A stretch of DNA of 64,000 nt from Colletes latitarsis (taxonomy: Eukaryota; Arthropoda; Insecta; Hymenoptera; Colletidae): assembly GCF_051014445.1 (NCBI RefSeq), contig NC_135146.1:3286001-3350000 (forward strand), written 5' to 3'. Position numbers and translations under genes: made by a program. This document shows, piece by piece, positions 1-12,771 of this stretch. The notes under the pieces were generated by a model. That model did not search any database. It was not told where the DNA came from and saw nothing but the letters and a program-made list of their open reading frames with translations. Each line of letters starts with the position of its first letter. The first letter of the stretch is position 1.

Positions 1-3000
1 CAGTGAGTTAAACCTGGGCCCGATCAATATTTTAGAGGGTAACACCGGTTAGGTCTGGGTTAGTTCTGGTATTTGCCATCACCTAGCTCATACTATCACA
101 GTTTTCACATTCTTGTTGGCCAGATCCTGGGAGTTTTCTGGTTTGGATCACGTAGTAATGTGGTGCCACACTGTAACGGTATGTCAAACCTGGATTCGAT
201 CAATATTTTAGTGGGTAGCAACGGTTAGGTCTGGGTTAGGTCTGGTCTTTACCATCATCTGGCTCATACTTTCGCAATTTTCACATACGTGATGGCCAGA
301 TCCTGGGCGATTTCTGGTTTGGATCACATAATAATGTGGTGCCACACTGAAACGGTAAGTCAAACCTGGATTCGATCAATATTTTAGTGGGTAGCAACGG
401 TTAGTTTTGTGTTAGGTCAGGTATTTGCCATCATCTTACTCATACTTTCGCATTTTTCGCATTGTTGTTGGCCAGATCTTGGGCGATTTCTGGTTTGGAT
501 CACGTAGTAATCTGGTATCACCCAGTAACAGTTAGATAATCCTGGATTCGATCAATATTTTAGAGGATAACACCGCTTAGGTCTGGGTTAGGGCTGGTAT
601 TTGCCATCACCTAGCTCATACCTTCGCATTTTTCGCATACTTGTTGGCCAGGTCCTGGGCGATTTCTGGTTTGGATCACATAATAATGTGGTGCCACACT
701 GAAACGGTAAGTCAAACCTGGATTCGATCAATATTTTAGTGGGTAGCAACGGTTAGGTCTGGGTTAGGTCTGGTCTTTACCATCATTTGGCTCATACTTT
801 CGCAATTTTCACATACTTGTTGGCCAGATCCTGGCCGTTTTGTGGTTTTTATCACGTAGTAATCTGGTACCACACAGCAACAGTTAGTTAATCCTGGATT
901 CGATCAATATTTTAGAGGATAACACCGCTTAGGTCTGGGTTAGGGCTGGTATTTGCCATCATCTGGCTCATACTTTCGCATTTTTCGCATACTTGATGGC
1001 CAGATCCTGGGCGTTTTCTGGTTTGGATCACGTTGTAATGTGGTACCACACTGAAACAGTGAATTAATCCTGGATTCAATCAATACTTTAGAGGATAGCA
1101 CCGGTTAGGTTTGGATTAGGGCTGGTATATGTCATCATCTGGCTCATACTTTCGCATTTTTCGCTTACTAGTTGGCCAGATCCTGGGCGTTTTCTGGGTT
1201 GGATCACGTAGTAATGTGGTACCACACTGCAACCGTGAGTTAAACATGGATTCAATCTATATTTCAGAGGATAACACCGCTTAGGTCTGGGTTAGGGCTG
1301 GTATTTGCCATCATCTAGCTCATACATTCGCTTTTTTCGCATACTTGATGGCCAGATCCTGGGCGTTTTCAGCTTTGGATCTCGTAGTAGTGTGGTGCCA
1401 CACTAAAACGGTGAGTCTGACCTGGATTCGATCAATATTTTAGAGGATAACACCGCTTAGGTCTGGGTTAGGTCTTGGATTTGGCCTCATCTAGCTCATA
1501 CTTTCGCATTTTTCGCATACTTGATGGCCAGATCCTGGGCGTTTTCTGCTTGGATCTCGCAGTAATGTGGTACCACACTGAAACAGTGAGTTAAACCTGG
1601 ATTCGATCTATATTTTAGGGGATAACACTGGTTAGGTCTGGGTTAGGTCTGGTATTTGCCATCATCTGGATCATACATTCGCATTTTTCGCATACTTGAT
1701 GGCCAGATCCTGGGAGTTTTCAGGTTTGGATCTCGTTGTAATGTGGTGCCACACTAAAACGGTGAGTGTGACCTGGATTCGATCAATATTTTAGAGGATA
1801 ACACCGCTTAGGTCTGGGTTAGGTCTTGGATTTGGCCTCATCTAGCTCATACTTTCGCATTTTTCGCATACTTGATGGCCAGATCCTGGCCGTTTTGTGG
1901 TTTTTATCACGTAGTAATCTGGTACCACACAGCAACAGTTAGTTAATCCTGGATTCGATCAATATTTTAGAGGATAACACCGCTTAGGTCTGGGTTAGGT
2001 CTGGTATTTGCCATCATCTAGCTCATACTTTCGCATTGTTCGCATACTTGTTGGCCAGATCCTGGGCGTTTTCTGGTCCGATCACGTAGTAAGGTGGTGC
2101 CACACTGAAACAGTGAGTTAAACCTGGATTCGATCAATATTTTAGAGGATAACACCGCTTAGGTCTGGGTTAGGTCTTGGATTTGGCCTCATCTAGCTCA
2201 TACTTTCGCATTTTTCGCACACTTGATGGCCAGATCCTGGGCGTTTTCTAGTTTGGATCACGTAGTAATCTGCTACCACACAGTAACAGTTAGTTAATCC
2301 TGTATTCGAGCAATATTTTAGGGGATAACAACGGTTAGGTCTGGGATAGGTCTGGTCTTTGGCATCATCTGGCTCATAATTTCGCAATTTTCACATACGT
2401 GATGGCCAGATGCTGGGCGTTTTCGGGTTTGGATCACGTTGTAATGTGGTACCACTCGGGAACGGTAAGTCAAACCTGGATTCGATCTATATTTGGGAAG
2501 GTAACTCCAGTTAGGTTTGTGGTAGGTCTGGTATTTGCCATCATCTAGCTCATACTTTCGCATTGTTCGCATACTTGTTGGCCAGATCCTGGGCGTTTTC
2601 TGGTCCGATCTCGTAGTAGTGTGGTACCACACTGCAACAGTGTGTTAATCCTGGATTCGATCAATATTTTGGAGGATAACGCCTGTTAGTTCTGGTAATT
2701 GCCATCATCTAGCTCATACTTTCGCATTTTTCGCATGCTTGTTGGCCAGATCCTGGGCGTTTTCTGGTTTCAATCGCGTTGTAATGTGGCACCAGACGGA
2801 AACACTGCATTAAACCTTGATTCGAGCTGTATTTTAGAAGATAACTCCGGTTAGGTTTGTGTTAGGTCTGGTATTTGCAATCATCGGGCTCATACTTTCG
2901 CATTTTTCGCATACTTGTTGGCCAAATCCAGGACTCTTTCTGGTTCGGATCACGTAGTAGTTTGGTACCACACAGAAACAGTGCATTAAACCTGGATTCG

Positions 3001-4074
3001 ATCTATATTTTAGAACGTAACTCCGGTTAGGTTTGTGTTAGGTCTGGTATTTGCAATCACCTGGACCATACCTCCGCAATTTTCGCATACATGTTGGCCA
3101 GATCCATGGCCTTTCCTGGTTCGGATCACGTAGTAATGTGGCACCACACAGAAGAAGTGAGTTAAACCTGGATTCGATCAATATTTTCAAGGATCACACC
3201 GGTTAAGACTGGGTTAGGTCTGGGATTTACCCTCATCTCGCACATACTTTCGCGTTTTTCGCATACTTGTTGGCCAGATCCTGGGCGTTTTCTGGTTTGG
3301 ATCACGTTGTAATGTGGTAACACACTGCAACAGTGTGTTAAACCTGGATTCAATCTATATTTAAGAGGGTAACACCGTTTAGGTAAGGGTTTGCTCTGGT
3401 ATTTGCCATCATCTGGCTCATACTTTCGCAATTTTCACATACATGTTGGCCAGATCCTGGGCCTTTTCTGCTATGCAACACGTTGTAATGTGGTACCACA
3501 CGGAAACAGTGAGTTAAACCTGGATTCAATCTATATTTCAGAGGATAACACCGTTTAGGTCAGGGTCAGGTCTGGTATTTGCCATCATCTGGCTCATACC
3601 TTCGCAATTTTCACATACATGTTGGCCAGATCCTGGGCTTTTTCTGTGTTGGATCACGTAGTAGTGTGGTACCACACTGAAACTGTGAATTAAACCTGGA
3701 TTCGATCTATATTTTAGAGGATAACACTGGTTAGGTTTGGGTTAGGTCTGGTATTTGCCATCATCTGGCTCATACTTTTGCATCTTTCACATACTTGTTG
3801 ACCAGATCCTGGGCGTTTTCCGGTTTGTATCACGTAGTAATGTGATACCACACTGCAACAATGAGTTAAACCTGGATTCAATCTATATTTTAGAGGATAA
3901 CCCCGTTTAGGTAAGGGTTAGGTCCGGTATTTGCCATCATCCGGCTAATACTGTCGCATTTTTCGGTTACTTGATTGCAAGATCCTGGGCTTTTTCTGGT
4001 TTGGATCACGTAGTAATGTGGTACCACACTGCATCAATGTGTTAAAGCTGGATTCAATCTATATTTTAGAGGAT

Positions 4075-7000
4075 AACACCGGTTAGGTCAGGGTTAGGTC
4101 TGGTATTTGCCATCATCTGGCTCATACTTTCGCAATTTTCACATGCACGTTGGCCAGTTCCTGGACTTTTTCTGCTATGCAGTACGCTGTAATGTGGTAC
4201 CACACGGAAACAGTGAATTAAACCTGGATTCGATCTATATTTTAGAGGATAACACCGGTTAGGTTTGGGTTAGGGCTAGCGTTTGCCACCATCTGGCTCA
4301 TACTTTTGCATTTTTCGCATACTTGTTGGCCAGATCCTGGGCGTTTTCTGGGTTGGATCACGTAGTAATGTGGAACCACACTGAAACAGTGAGTTAAACT
4401 TGGATTCAATCTATTTTTGACAGGATAACACCGGTTAAGTCTGGGTTAGGTCTGGGATTTGCTCTCATCTCGCACATACTATCGCATTTTTCGCGTACTT
4501 GTTGGCCAGATCCTGGACGTTTTCTGGGTTGGATCACGTAGTAATGTGGTACCGCACTGAAACAGTAGGTTAAGCCTGTATCCGATCAATATTTTAGAGG
4601 ATAACGCTGGTTAAGTCAGGGTTAGGTCTGGTATTTGCCATCATCTGGCTCATACTTTCGCATTCTTCGCATACTTGTTGGCCATATCCTGGGCGTTTTC
4701 TGGTTTGGATCACGTAGTAATGTGGTACCACACCGAAACAGTGAGTTAAACCTGGATTCAATCTATTCTTTAGAGGATAACACCGGTTAAGTCTGAGTTA
4801 GGTCTGGGATTTGCTCTCATCTCGCACATACTTTCTCATTTTCCGCATACTTGTTGGCCTGATCCTGGGCTTTTTCTAGGTCGGATCACGTAGTAATGTG
4901 GTACAACACTGCAACAGTGAGTTCAACCTGGATTCAATCTATATTTTGGAGGGCAACACCGGTTAGGTCAGGGTTAGGTCTGGTATTTGCCATCATCTGG
5001 CCATAATTTCGCATTTTTCGCATACTAGTTGGCCAGATCCTGGGCGTTTTCTGGGTTGGATCACGTAGTAATGTGGAACCACACTGAAACAGAGAATTAA
5101 ACCTGGATTCGATCTATATTTTAGAGGATAACACTGGTTAGGTTTGGGTTAGGTCTGGTATTTGCCATCATCTGGCTCATACTTTCGCATTTTTCGCATA
5201 CTTGATTGCAAGATCCTGGGCTTTTTCTGGTTTGGATCACGTAGTAATGTGGTATCATACTGAAACAGTGAGTTAAGCCTTTGTCCGATCAATATTTTAG
5301 AGGATAACACTGGTTAGGTCAGGGTCAGGTCTGGTATTTGCCATCATCTCGCTCATACATTCGCATTTTTCGCATACCTTTTGGCAAGAGCCTGGGCTGT
5401 TTCCTAGTTTGGATCACGTAGGAATGTGGTACCTCACCGAAACGGGCAACTAAACCTGGTTACGATTAATACTTTAGAGGATAACGCCGGTTAGGGCTGG
5501 ATAAGGTCTGGTATTCGATATTATCTGGCTCATACTTTCGCATTTTTCGCCTACTTGCTGGCCAGATCCTGGGCTTTTTCTAGGTCGGATCACGTAGTAA
5601 TGTGGTACAACACTGCAACAGTGAGTTCAACCTGGATTCAATCTATATTTTGGAGGGCAACACCGGTTAGGTCAGGGTTAGGTCTGGTATTTGCCATCAT
5701 CTGGCCATAATTTCGCATTTTTCGCATACTAGTTGGCCAGATCCTGGGCGTTTTCTGGGTTGGATCACGTAGTAATGTGGAACCACACTGAAACAGAGAA
5801 TTAAACCTGGATTCGATCTATATTTTAGAGGATAACACTGGTTAGGTTTGGGTTAGGTCTGGTATTTGCCATCATCTGGCTCATACTTTTGCATTTTTCA
5901 CATACTTGTTGACCAGATCCTGGGCTTTTTCTGGTTTGGATCACGTAGTAATGTGGTACCACACTGCAACAGTGTGTTAAGCCAGTGTCCGATCAATATT
6001 TTAGAGGATAACACCGGTTAGGTCAGGGTTAGGTCTGGTATTTGCCATCATCTGGCTCATACTTTAGCAATTTTCACATGCACGTTGGCCAGTTCCTGGA
6101 CCTTTCTGCTATGCAGTACGCTGTAATGTGGTACCACACGGAAACAGTGAATTAAACCTGGATTCGATCTATATTTTAGAGGATAACACCGGTTAGGTTT
6201 GGGTTAGGGCTAGCGTTTGCCACCATCTGGCTCATACTTTTGCATTTTTCGCATACTTGTTGGCCAGATCCTGGGCGTTTTCTGGGTTGGATCACGTAGT
6301 AATGTGGAACCACACTGAAACAGTGAGTTAAACTTGGATTCAATCTATTTTTTAGAGGATAACACCGGTTAAGTCTGGGTTAGGTCTGGGATTTGCTCTC
6401 ATCTCGCACATACTATCGCATTTTTCGCGTACTTGTTGGCCAGATCCTGGACGTTTTCTGGGTTGGATCACGTAGTAATGTGGTACCGCACTGAAACAGT
6501 AAGTTAAGCCTGTATCCGATCAATATTTTAGAGGATAACGCTGGTTAAGTCAGGGTTAGGTCTGGTATTTGCCATCATCTGGCTCATACTTTCGCATTCT
6601 TCGCATACTTGTTGGCCATATCCTGGGCGTTTTCTGGTTTGGATCACGTAGTAATGTGGTACCACACCGAAACAGTGTGTTAAACCTGGATTCAATCTAT
6701 TCTTTAGAGGATAACACCGGTTAAGTCTGAGTTAGGTCTGGGATTTGCTCTCATCTCGCACATACTTTCTCATTTTCCGCATACTTGTTGGCCTGATCCT
6801 GGACGTTTTCTGGTTTGGATCACGTAGTAATGTGGTACCGCACTGAAACAGTGGGTTAAGCCTGTGTCCGATCAATATTTTAGAGGATAACACTGGTTAA
6901 GTCAGGGTTAGGACTGGTATTTGCCATCATCTGGCTCATACTTTCGCATCTTTCGCATACTTCTTGACCATATCCTGGGCGTTTTCCGGTTTGGATCACG

Positions 7001-7944
7001 TAGTAATGTGGTACCACACTGCAAAAGTGAGTTAAACCTCGATTCAGTCTATATTTTAGAGGATAACACCGGTTAGGTCAGGGTTAGGTCTGCTATTTGC
7101 CATCATCTGGCTCATACTTTCGCAATTTTCGCATACTTGATTGCAAGATCCTGGGCTTTTTCTGGTTTGGATCACGTAGTAATGTGGTATCATACTGAAA
7201 CAGTGAGTTATGCCTTTGTCCGATCAATATTTTAGTGGATAACACTGGTTAGGTCAGGGTCAGGTCTGGTATTTGCCATCATCTGGCTCATACATTCGCA
7301 TTTTTCGCATACCTTTTGGCAAGAGCCTGGGCTTTTTCCTAGTTTGGATCACGTAGGAATGTGGTACCTCACCGAAACGGGCAACTAAACCTGGTTACGA
7401 TTAATACTTTAGAGGATAACGCCGGTTAGGGCTGGATAAGGTCTGGTATTCGATATTATCTGGCTCATACTTTCGCATTTTTCGCCTACTTGCTGGCCAG
7501 ATCCTGGGCTTTTTCTAGGTCGGATCACGTAGTAATGTGGTACAACACTGCAACAGTGAGTTCAACCTGGATTCAATCTATATTTTGGAGGGCAACACCG
7601 GTTAGGTCAGGGTTAGGTCTGGTATTTGCCATCATCTGGCCATAATTTCGCATTTTTCGCATACTAGTTGGCCAGATCCTGGGCGTTTTCTGGGTTGGAT
7701 CACGTAGTAATGTGGAACCACACTGAAACAGAGAATTAAACCTGGATTCGATCTATATTTTAGAGGATAACACTGGTTAGGTTTGGGTTAGGTCTGGTAT
7801 TTGCCATCATCTGGCTCATACTTTTGCATTTTTCACATACTTGTTGACCAGATCCTGGGCTTTTTCTGGTTTGGATCACGTAGTAATGTGGTACCACACT
7901 GCAACAGTGTGTTAAGCCAGTGTCCGATCAATATTTTAGAGGAT
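4075..7944 (+). repeat. 11-monomer higher-order repeat, two units of 1935 bp
   Basis: Rare variants recur exactly 1935 bp apart. The text ACATGCACGTTGGCCAG is at 4141 and 6076, the unusual GCATACCTTTTGGCAAGAG monomer near 5370 and 7305, and GAAACGGGCAAC at 5439 and 7374. 1935 bp is 11 monomers. Unit 1 is about 4075-6009 and unit 2 about 6010-7944; edges are approximate because neighbouring monomers are alike. Within unit 1 a 4-monomer (704-bp) repeat is also visible (the variant CTAGGTCGGATCACG at 4877 and 5581). The near identity implies a recent unequal exchange or rolling amplification. Confidence 0.88.
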
Positions 7945-10900
7945 AACACCGGTTAGGTCAGGGTTAGGTCTGGTATTTGCCATCATCTGGCTCATACTTT
8001 CGCATTCTTCGCATACTTCTTGGCCATATCCTGGGCGTTTTCTGGGTTGGATCACGTAGTAATGTGGAACCACACTGGATCAATGTGTTAAAGCTGGATT
8101 CAATCTATATTTTATAGGATAACACCGGTTAGGTCATGGTTAGGTCTGGTATTTGCCATCATCTGGCTCATACTTCCTCATTTTTCCCGTACTTTATGGC
8201 TTGATCCTGGGTTTTTTCTAGTTTAGTTCACGTAGTAATGTGGTACCACACTGAAACAGAGAGTTAAACCTGGATTCGATCTATATTTTAGGGGATAGCA
8301 TCGGTTAGGTTAGGGTTAGGTCTGGTATTTGCCATCATCTGGCTCATACTTTCGCATTCTTCGCATACTTCTTGGCCATATCCTGAGCGTTTTCTGGGTT
8401 GGATCACGTAGTAATGTGGAACCACACTGGATCAATGTGTTAAAGCTGGATTCAATCTATATTTTAGAGGATAACACCGGTTAGGTCAGGGTTAGGTCTG
8501 GTATTTGCCATCATCTGGCTCATACTTCCTCATTTTTCCCGTACTTTATGGCTTGATCCTGGGTTTTTTCTAGTTTAGTTCACGTAGTAATGTGGTACCA
8601 CACTGAAACAGAGAGTTAAACCTGGATTCAATCTATATTTAAGTGGATAACACCGCTTAGGTAAGGGTTAGGTATGGTATTTGCCATCATCTGGCTCATA
8701 CTATCGCATTTTACGCTTACTTGTTGGCCAGATCCTGGGCGTTTTCTGGGTTGGATCACGTAGTAATGTGGTACCGCACTGAAACAGTGAGTTAAACCTG
8801 GTATCGATCTATAGTTTAGAGGATAACACCTGTTAGGTCAGGGCCAGGTCTGGTATTTGCCATCATCTGGCTCGTACTTTCGCATTTTTCCCATACTTTT
8901 TGACAAGATCCTGGGATTTTTTCTGGTTTGGATCACGTAGGAATGTTGTACCACACCGAAACAGGCAACTAAACCTGGTTACGGTTAACACTTTAGAGAA
9001 TAACGCCGGTTAGGTCTGGGTTATTTCTGGTATTTGATATTATCTGGCTCATACCTCCGCATATTTCGCATACCTGTTGGCCAGATCCTGGGCGTTTTCT
9101 GGTTTGCATCACGTAGTAGTGTGGTACCACACTGAAATAGTGAATTAATCCTGGATTCAATCTATATTTTAGAGGATAACACCGGTTAGGTTTGGGTTAG
9201 GTCTGGGATTTGCCCTCATCTCACACATACTTTCGCTTCTTTCGCATTCTTGTTGGCCAGATCCTGGGCTTTTTCTGCTATGGAGCACGTTGTAATGTGG
9301 TGCCACACTGAAACAGTGAGTTAAACCTGGATTCGAACTATATTTTGGAGGATTACACCGGTTAGGTTTGGGTTTGGTCTGGTATTTGCCATCATCTGGC
9401 TCATACTTTCGCTTCTTTCGCATACTTGTTGGCCAGATACTAGGGTTTTTCTGTGTTGGAACACGTAGTAGTGTGGTACCACACTGAAATAATGAATTAA
9501 TCCTGGATTCAATCTATATTTTAGAGGATAACACAGGTTAGGATTGGGTTAGGTCTGGTATTTGCCATCATCTGGCTCATAGTTTCGCATTCTTCGCATA
9601 CTTGTTGGCCAGATCCTGGGCGTTTTCTGGGTTGGATCACGTAGTAATGTGGTACCACACTGCAACAGTGAATTAATCCTGGATACGATCTATATTTTGG
9701 AGGATTACACCGGTTAGGTTTGGTTTTGGTCTGGTATTTGCCATCATCTGGCTCATACTTTCGCAATTTTCACATACTTCTTGGCCAGATGCTGGGCTTT
9801 TTCTGGCTTGGGTCACGTTGTAATGTGGTACCACACTGAAATAGTGAATTAAACCTGGATTCGATGTATATTTTAGAGGATAACACCGGCTAGGACAGGG
9901 TTAGGTCAGGTATTTGCCATCATCTGGCTCATACTTACGCAATTTTCACATACACGTTGGCCAGATCCTGGGCTTTTTCTGGCTGGGTTCTCGTTGTAAT
10001 GTGGTACCACACTGAAACAGTGAGTTAAGCCTGGGTCCGATCAATATTTTAGAGGATAACACCGGTTAGGTCTGGGTGAGGTCTGGGATTTGCCCTCATC
10101 TCGCACATACTTTCGCTTCTTTCGCATACTTGTTGGGCAGATCCTGGGCTTTTTCTGCTATGGAGCACGTTGTAATGAGGTGCCACACTGAAGCAGTGAG
10201 TTAAACCTGGATTCGATCAATATTTGAGAGGATAACACCGGTTAAGTCTGAGTTAGGTCAGGGATTTGCCCTCATGTCGCACATACTTTCGCTTCCTTCG
10301 AATACTTGCTGGCCAGATCCTGGGCATTTTCAGCTTTGGAGCAGGTTGTAATGTGGTACCACACTGGAACTGTGAATTAAACCTGGATTGAATCTATATT
10401 TTAGAGGATAACACAGGTTAGGATTGGGTTAGGTCTGGTATTTGCCATCATCTGGCTCATACTTTCGCATTCTTCGCATACTTGTTGGCCAGATCCAGGG
10501 CTCCTTCTGCTCCAGATTACGTAGTAATGTGGTGCCACACTGAAACAGTGAGTCAAACCTGGATTCGATCTATATTTTACAGGATAACACCGGTTAGGTC
10601 AGGGTTAGGTCTGGTATTTGCCCTTATCTCGCACATACTTTCGCTTCTTTCGCATACTTGTTGGCAAGATCCTGGGCTTTTTCTGCTTTGGAGCAGGTTG
10701 TAATGTGGTACCACACTGAATCTGTGAATTAAACCTGGATTCGATCTATATTTTAGGGGATATCTCCGGTTAGGTCAGGGTTAGGTTTGGTATTTCCCAT
10801 CATCTGGCTCATACTTTCACATTTTTCGCATACTTATTGGCCAGATCCAGGGCTCCTTCTGCTCCAGATTACGTAGTAATGTGATGCCACACTGAAACAG

Positions 10901-12365
10901 TGAGTCAAACCTGGATTCGATCTATATTTTACAGGATAACACCGGTTAGGTCAGAGTTAGGTCTGGTATTTGCCATCATCTGGCTCATACTTTCTCATTT
11001 TTGCATACTTGATTGCAAGATGCTGGGCTTTTTCTGGCTTGGGTCACGTTGTAATGTGGTACCACACTGAAACAGTGAATTAAACCTGGATTCGATGTAT
11101 ATTTTAGAGGATAACACCGGCTAGGACAGGGTTATGTCTGGGATTTGCCCTGATCTCGCACATACTTTCGCCTCTTTCGCATACTTGTTGGCCAGATGCT
11201 GGGGTTTTTCTGTGTTGGAACACGCAGTAGTGTGGTACCACACTGAAATAGTGAATTAATCCTGGATTCAATCTATATTTTAGAGGATAACACCGGTTAG
11301 GTTTGGGTTAGGTCTGGTATTTGCCATCATCTGGCTCATAATTTCGCATTCTTCGCATACTTGTTGGCCAGATCCTGGGCGTTTTCTGGGTTGGATCACG
11401 TAGTAATGTGGTGCCACACTCAAACAGTGAGTTAAACCTGTGTTCAATCAATATTTAAGAGGATAACACCGGTTAGGTCAGGGTTAGGTCTAGTAATTGC
11501 CATTATCTGGCTCATACTTTCTCATTTTTCGCATACTTCTTGGCCAGATGCTGGGCTTTTTCATCTTTGGAGCACGTTGTAATGTGGTACCACACTGAAA
11601 CAGTGAGTTGAATAGGATTCAATCTATATTTTGGAGGATAACGCCGATTAGGTTTGAGTTAGGTCTTGTATTTGCCATCATCTGGCTCATACTTTCGCAT
11701 TTTTCGCATACTAGTTTGTGAGATCCTGGGCGTATTCTGGGTTGGATCACGTAGTAGTGTGGTACCACACTGAAACAGTGAATTAATCCTGGATTCGATT
11801 TATATTTTAGAGGATAACATCGGTTAGGTCAGGGTTAGGTGTGGTATTTGCCATCATCTGGCTCATACTTTCGCATTTTTCGCATACTTGATTGCAAGAT
11901 CCTGGGCTTTTTCTGGTTTGGAGCACGTTGTAATGTGGTGCCACACTGAAACAGTGAGTTGAATAGGATTCAATCTATATTTTAGAGGATAACACCGGTT
12001 AGGTTTGAGTTAGGTCTGGTATTTGCCATGATCTGGCTCATACTTTCGCATTTTTCTCATACCTTTTGGCAAGATCCTGGGTTTTTTCCTGGTTTTGATC
12101 ACGTAGGAATGTGGTACCTGACCGAAACGGGCAACAAAAACTGGTTACGATTAATACTTTAGAGGATAATACCGGTTAGGTCAGGGTTAGGTCTGGTATT
12201 TGCCATCATCTGGCTCATACTTTCGCATTTTTCGCATACTTGATTGCAAGATCCTGTGCTTTTTCTGGTTTGGATCACGTAGTAATGTGGTACCACACTG
12301 AAACTGTGAGTTAAGCCTGTGTTCGATCAATATTTTGGGGGATAATCCCGGTTAGGTCTGGGTTA

Positions 12366-12378
12366 GGTCTGGTATTTG
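12366..12378 (+). other. Left target-site duplication of element 1
   Basis: GGTCTGGTATTTG at the 5' junction, identical to 19451-19463 after the poly(A). The phase of the satellite across the element confirms it: anchor 12350 to anchor 19611, minus the 7072-bp element, is 189 bp, i.e. one monomer plus 13. One more A (12365) could belong to the target or to the tail, so the duplication is 13 or 14 bp, in the range usual for R1-type elements. Confidence 0.95.
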
Positions 12379-12771
12379 TTCCCTCACGGGCTGTGTCCGG
12401 CCAGGTGTCCGGCGCAGTACGGGGCGTGGCGACCCCGAGGTACCTGATGCTAATCACACCGTAAGCCTCCTGTTGGTCGTCGCAACGACCCATTCACAAC
12501 TCTATTTTTGGTTTTGTGAATGGTACGTGACGGCAGGAGGGACGGGTGCCTTGGCTTAACCGCCTGGGCTGCGAGGATGGTAACTCTATAACTTACCCTC
12601 TAATCCTAAGTTTTGGTGCGCGGCGATGGGATGCATGGTTGGGAGAGTAGGCCCAATCTCTAGCGACCACCTCCGGGGGCACCTGCCGAACCCGCGGAGT
12701 ATTAGGCTTCCCCAGGCAAGGCGGCTCTGCCTGGGGTGACATCCAGTCCGACCACGCTCGTGGGAATAGTT
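12379..12771 (+). promoter_or_regulatory. Element 1 5' leader (untranslated, presumed internal promoter)
   Basis: The stretch runs from the 5' junction to the chosen ORF1 ATG and has no convincing reading frame. Two clean hairpins are visible: CCATTCACAA (12490-12499) with its complement at 12514-12523, and CCCCAGGCA (12710-12718) with its complement at 12728-12736. Site-specific elements of this clade must carry their promoter in this region because the target supplies none; I see no TATA box. A self-cleaving ribozyme as in R2 leaders was not recognised. Confidence 0.6.

Larger units (their letters stand above)
1..12378 (+). repeat. Satellite array, left block (~70 monomers of ~176 bp)
   Basis: Head-to-tail monomers of about 176 bp: the anchor GGTT recurs at 47, 223 and 399 and still lies in phase near 12000. 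Typical order inside a monomer: two 11-bp telomere-like units (GGTTAGGTCTG), TATTTGCCATCATCTGGCTC, two TTCGCAT words, GGCCAGATCCTGGGC, GGATCACGTAGTAAT, the palindrome GTGGTACCAC, the dyad CACTGAAACAGTG, then CCTGGATTCGATC and an AT-rich stretch ending AGAGGATAACACC. The first 3 kb is a sub-type with CGCTTAGGTCTGGG and CATCTAGCTC; 3-12 kb is more mixed. Short open frames on either strand are by-products of the repeat; 176 is not a multiple of three. Whether it is centromeric or subtelomeric cannot be decided here. Confidence 0.97.

Noticed and set aside
9169..9423. Recurrent 60-100 codon frames in the satellite (proteins like MRKYEPDDGKYQT)
   Set aside because: The same frames recur wherever monomers lack a stop; a 176-bp period changes frame each monomer, so no long product is possible. 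They reflect the repeat, not selection.
1..12378. CRISPR-like or other spaced repeat array
   Set aside because: The whole 176 bp is repeated, not a short repeat with unique spacers, and the window is clearly eukaryotic.
12736..12771. GTG 12736 as start of ORF1
   Set aside because: Eukaryotic initiation at GTG is unlikely, the G lies in the arm of a leader hairpin, and ATG 12772 has a good context.
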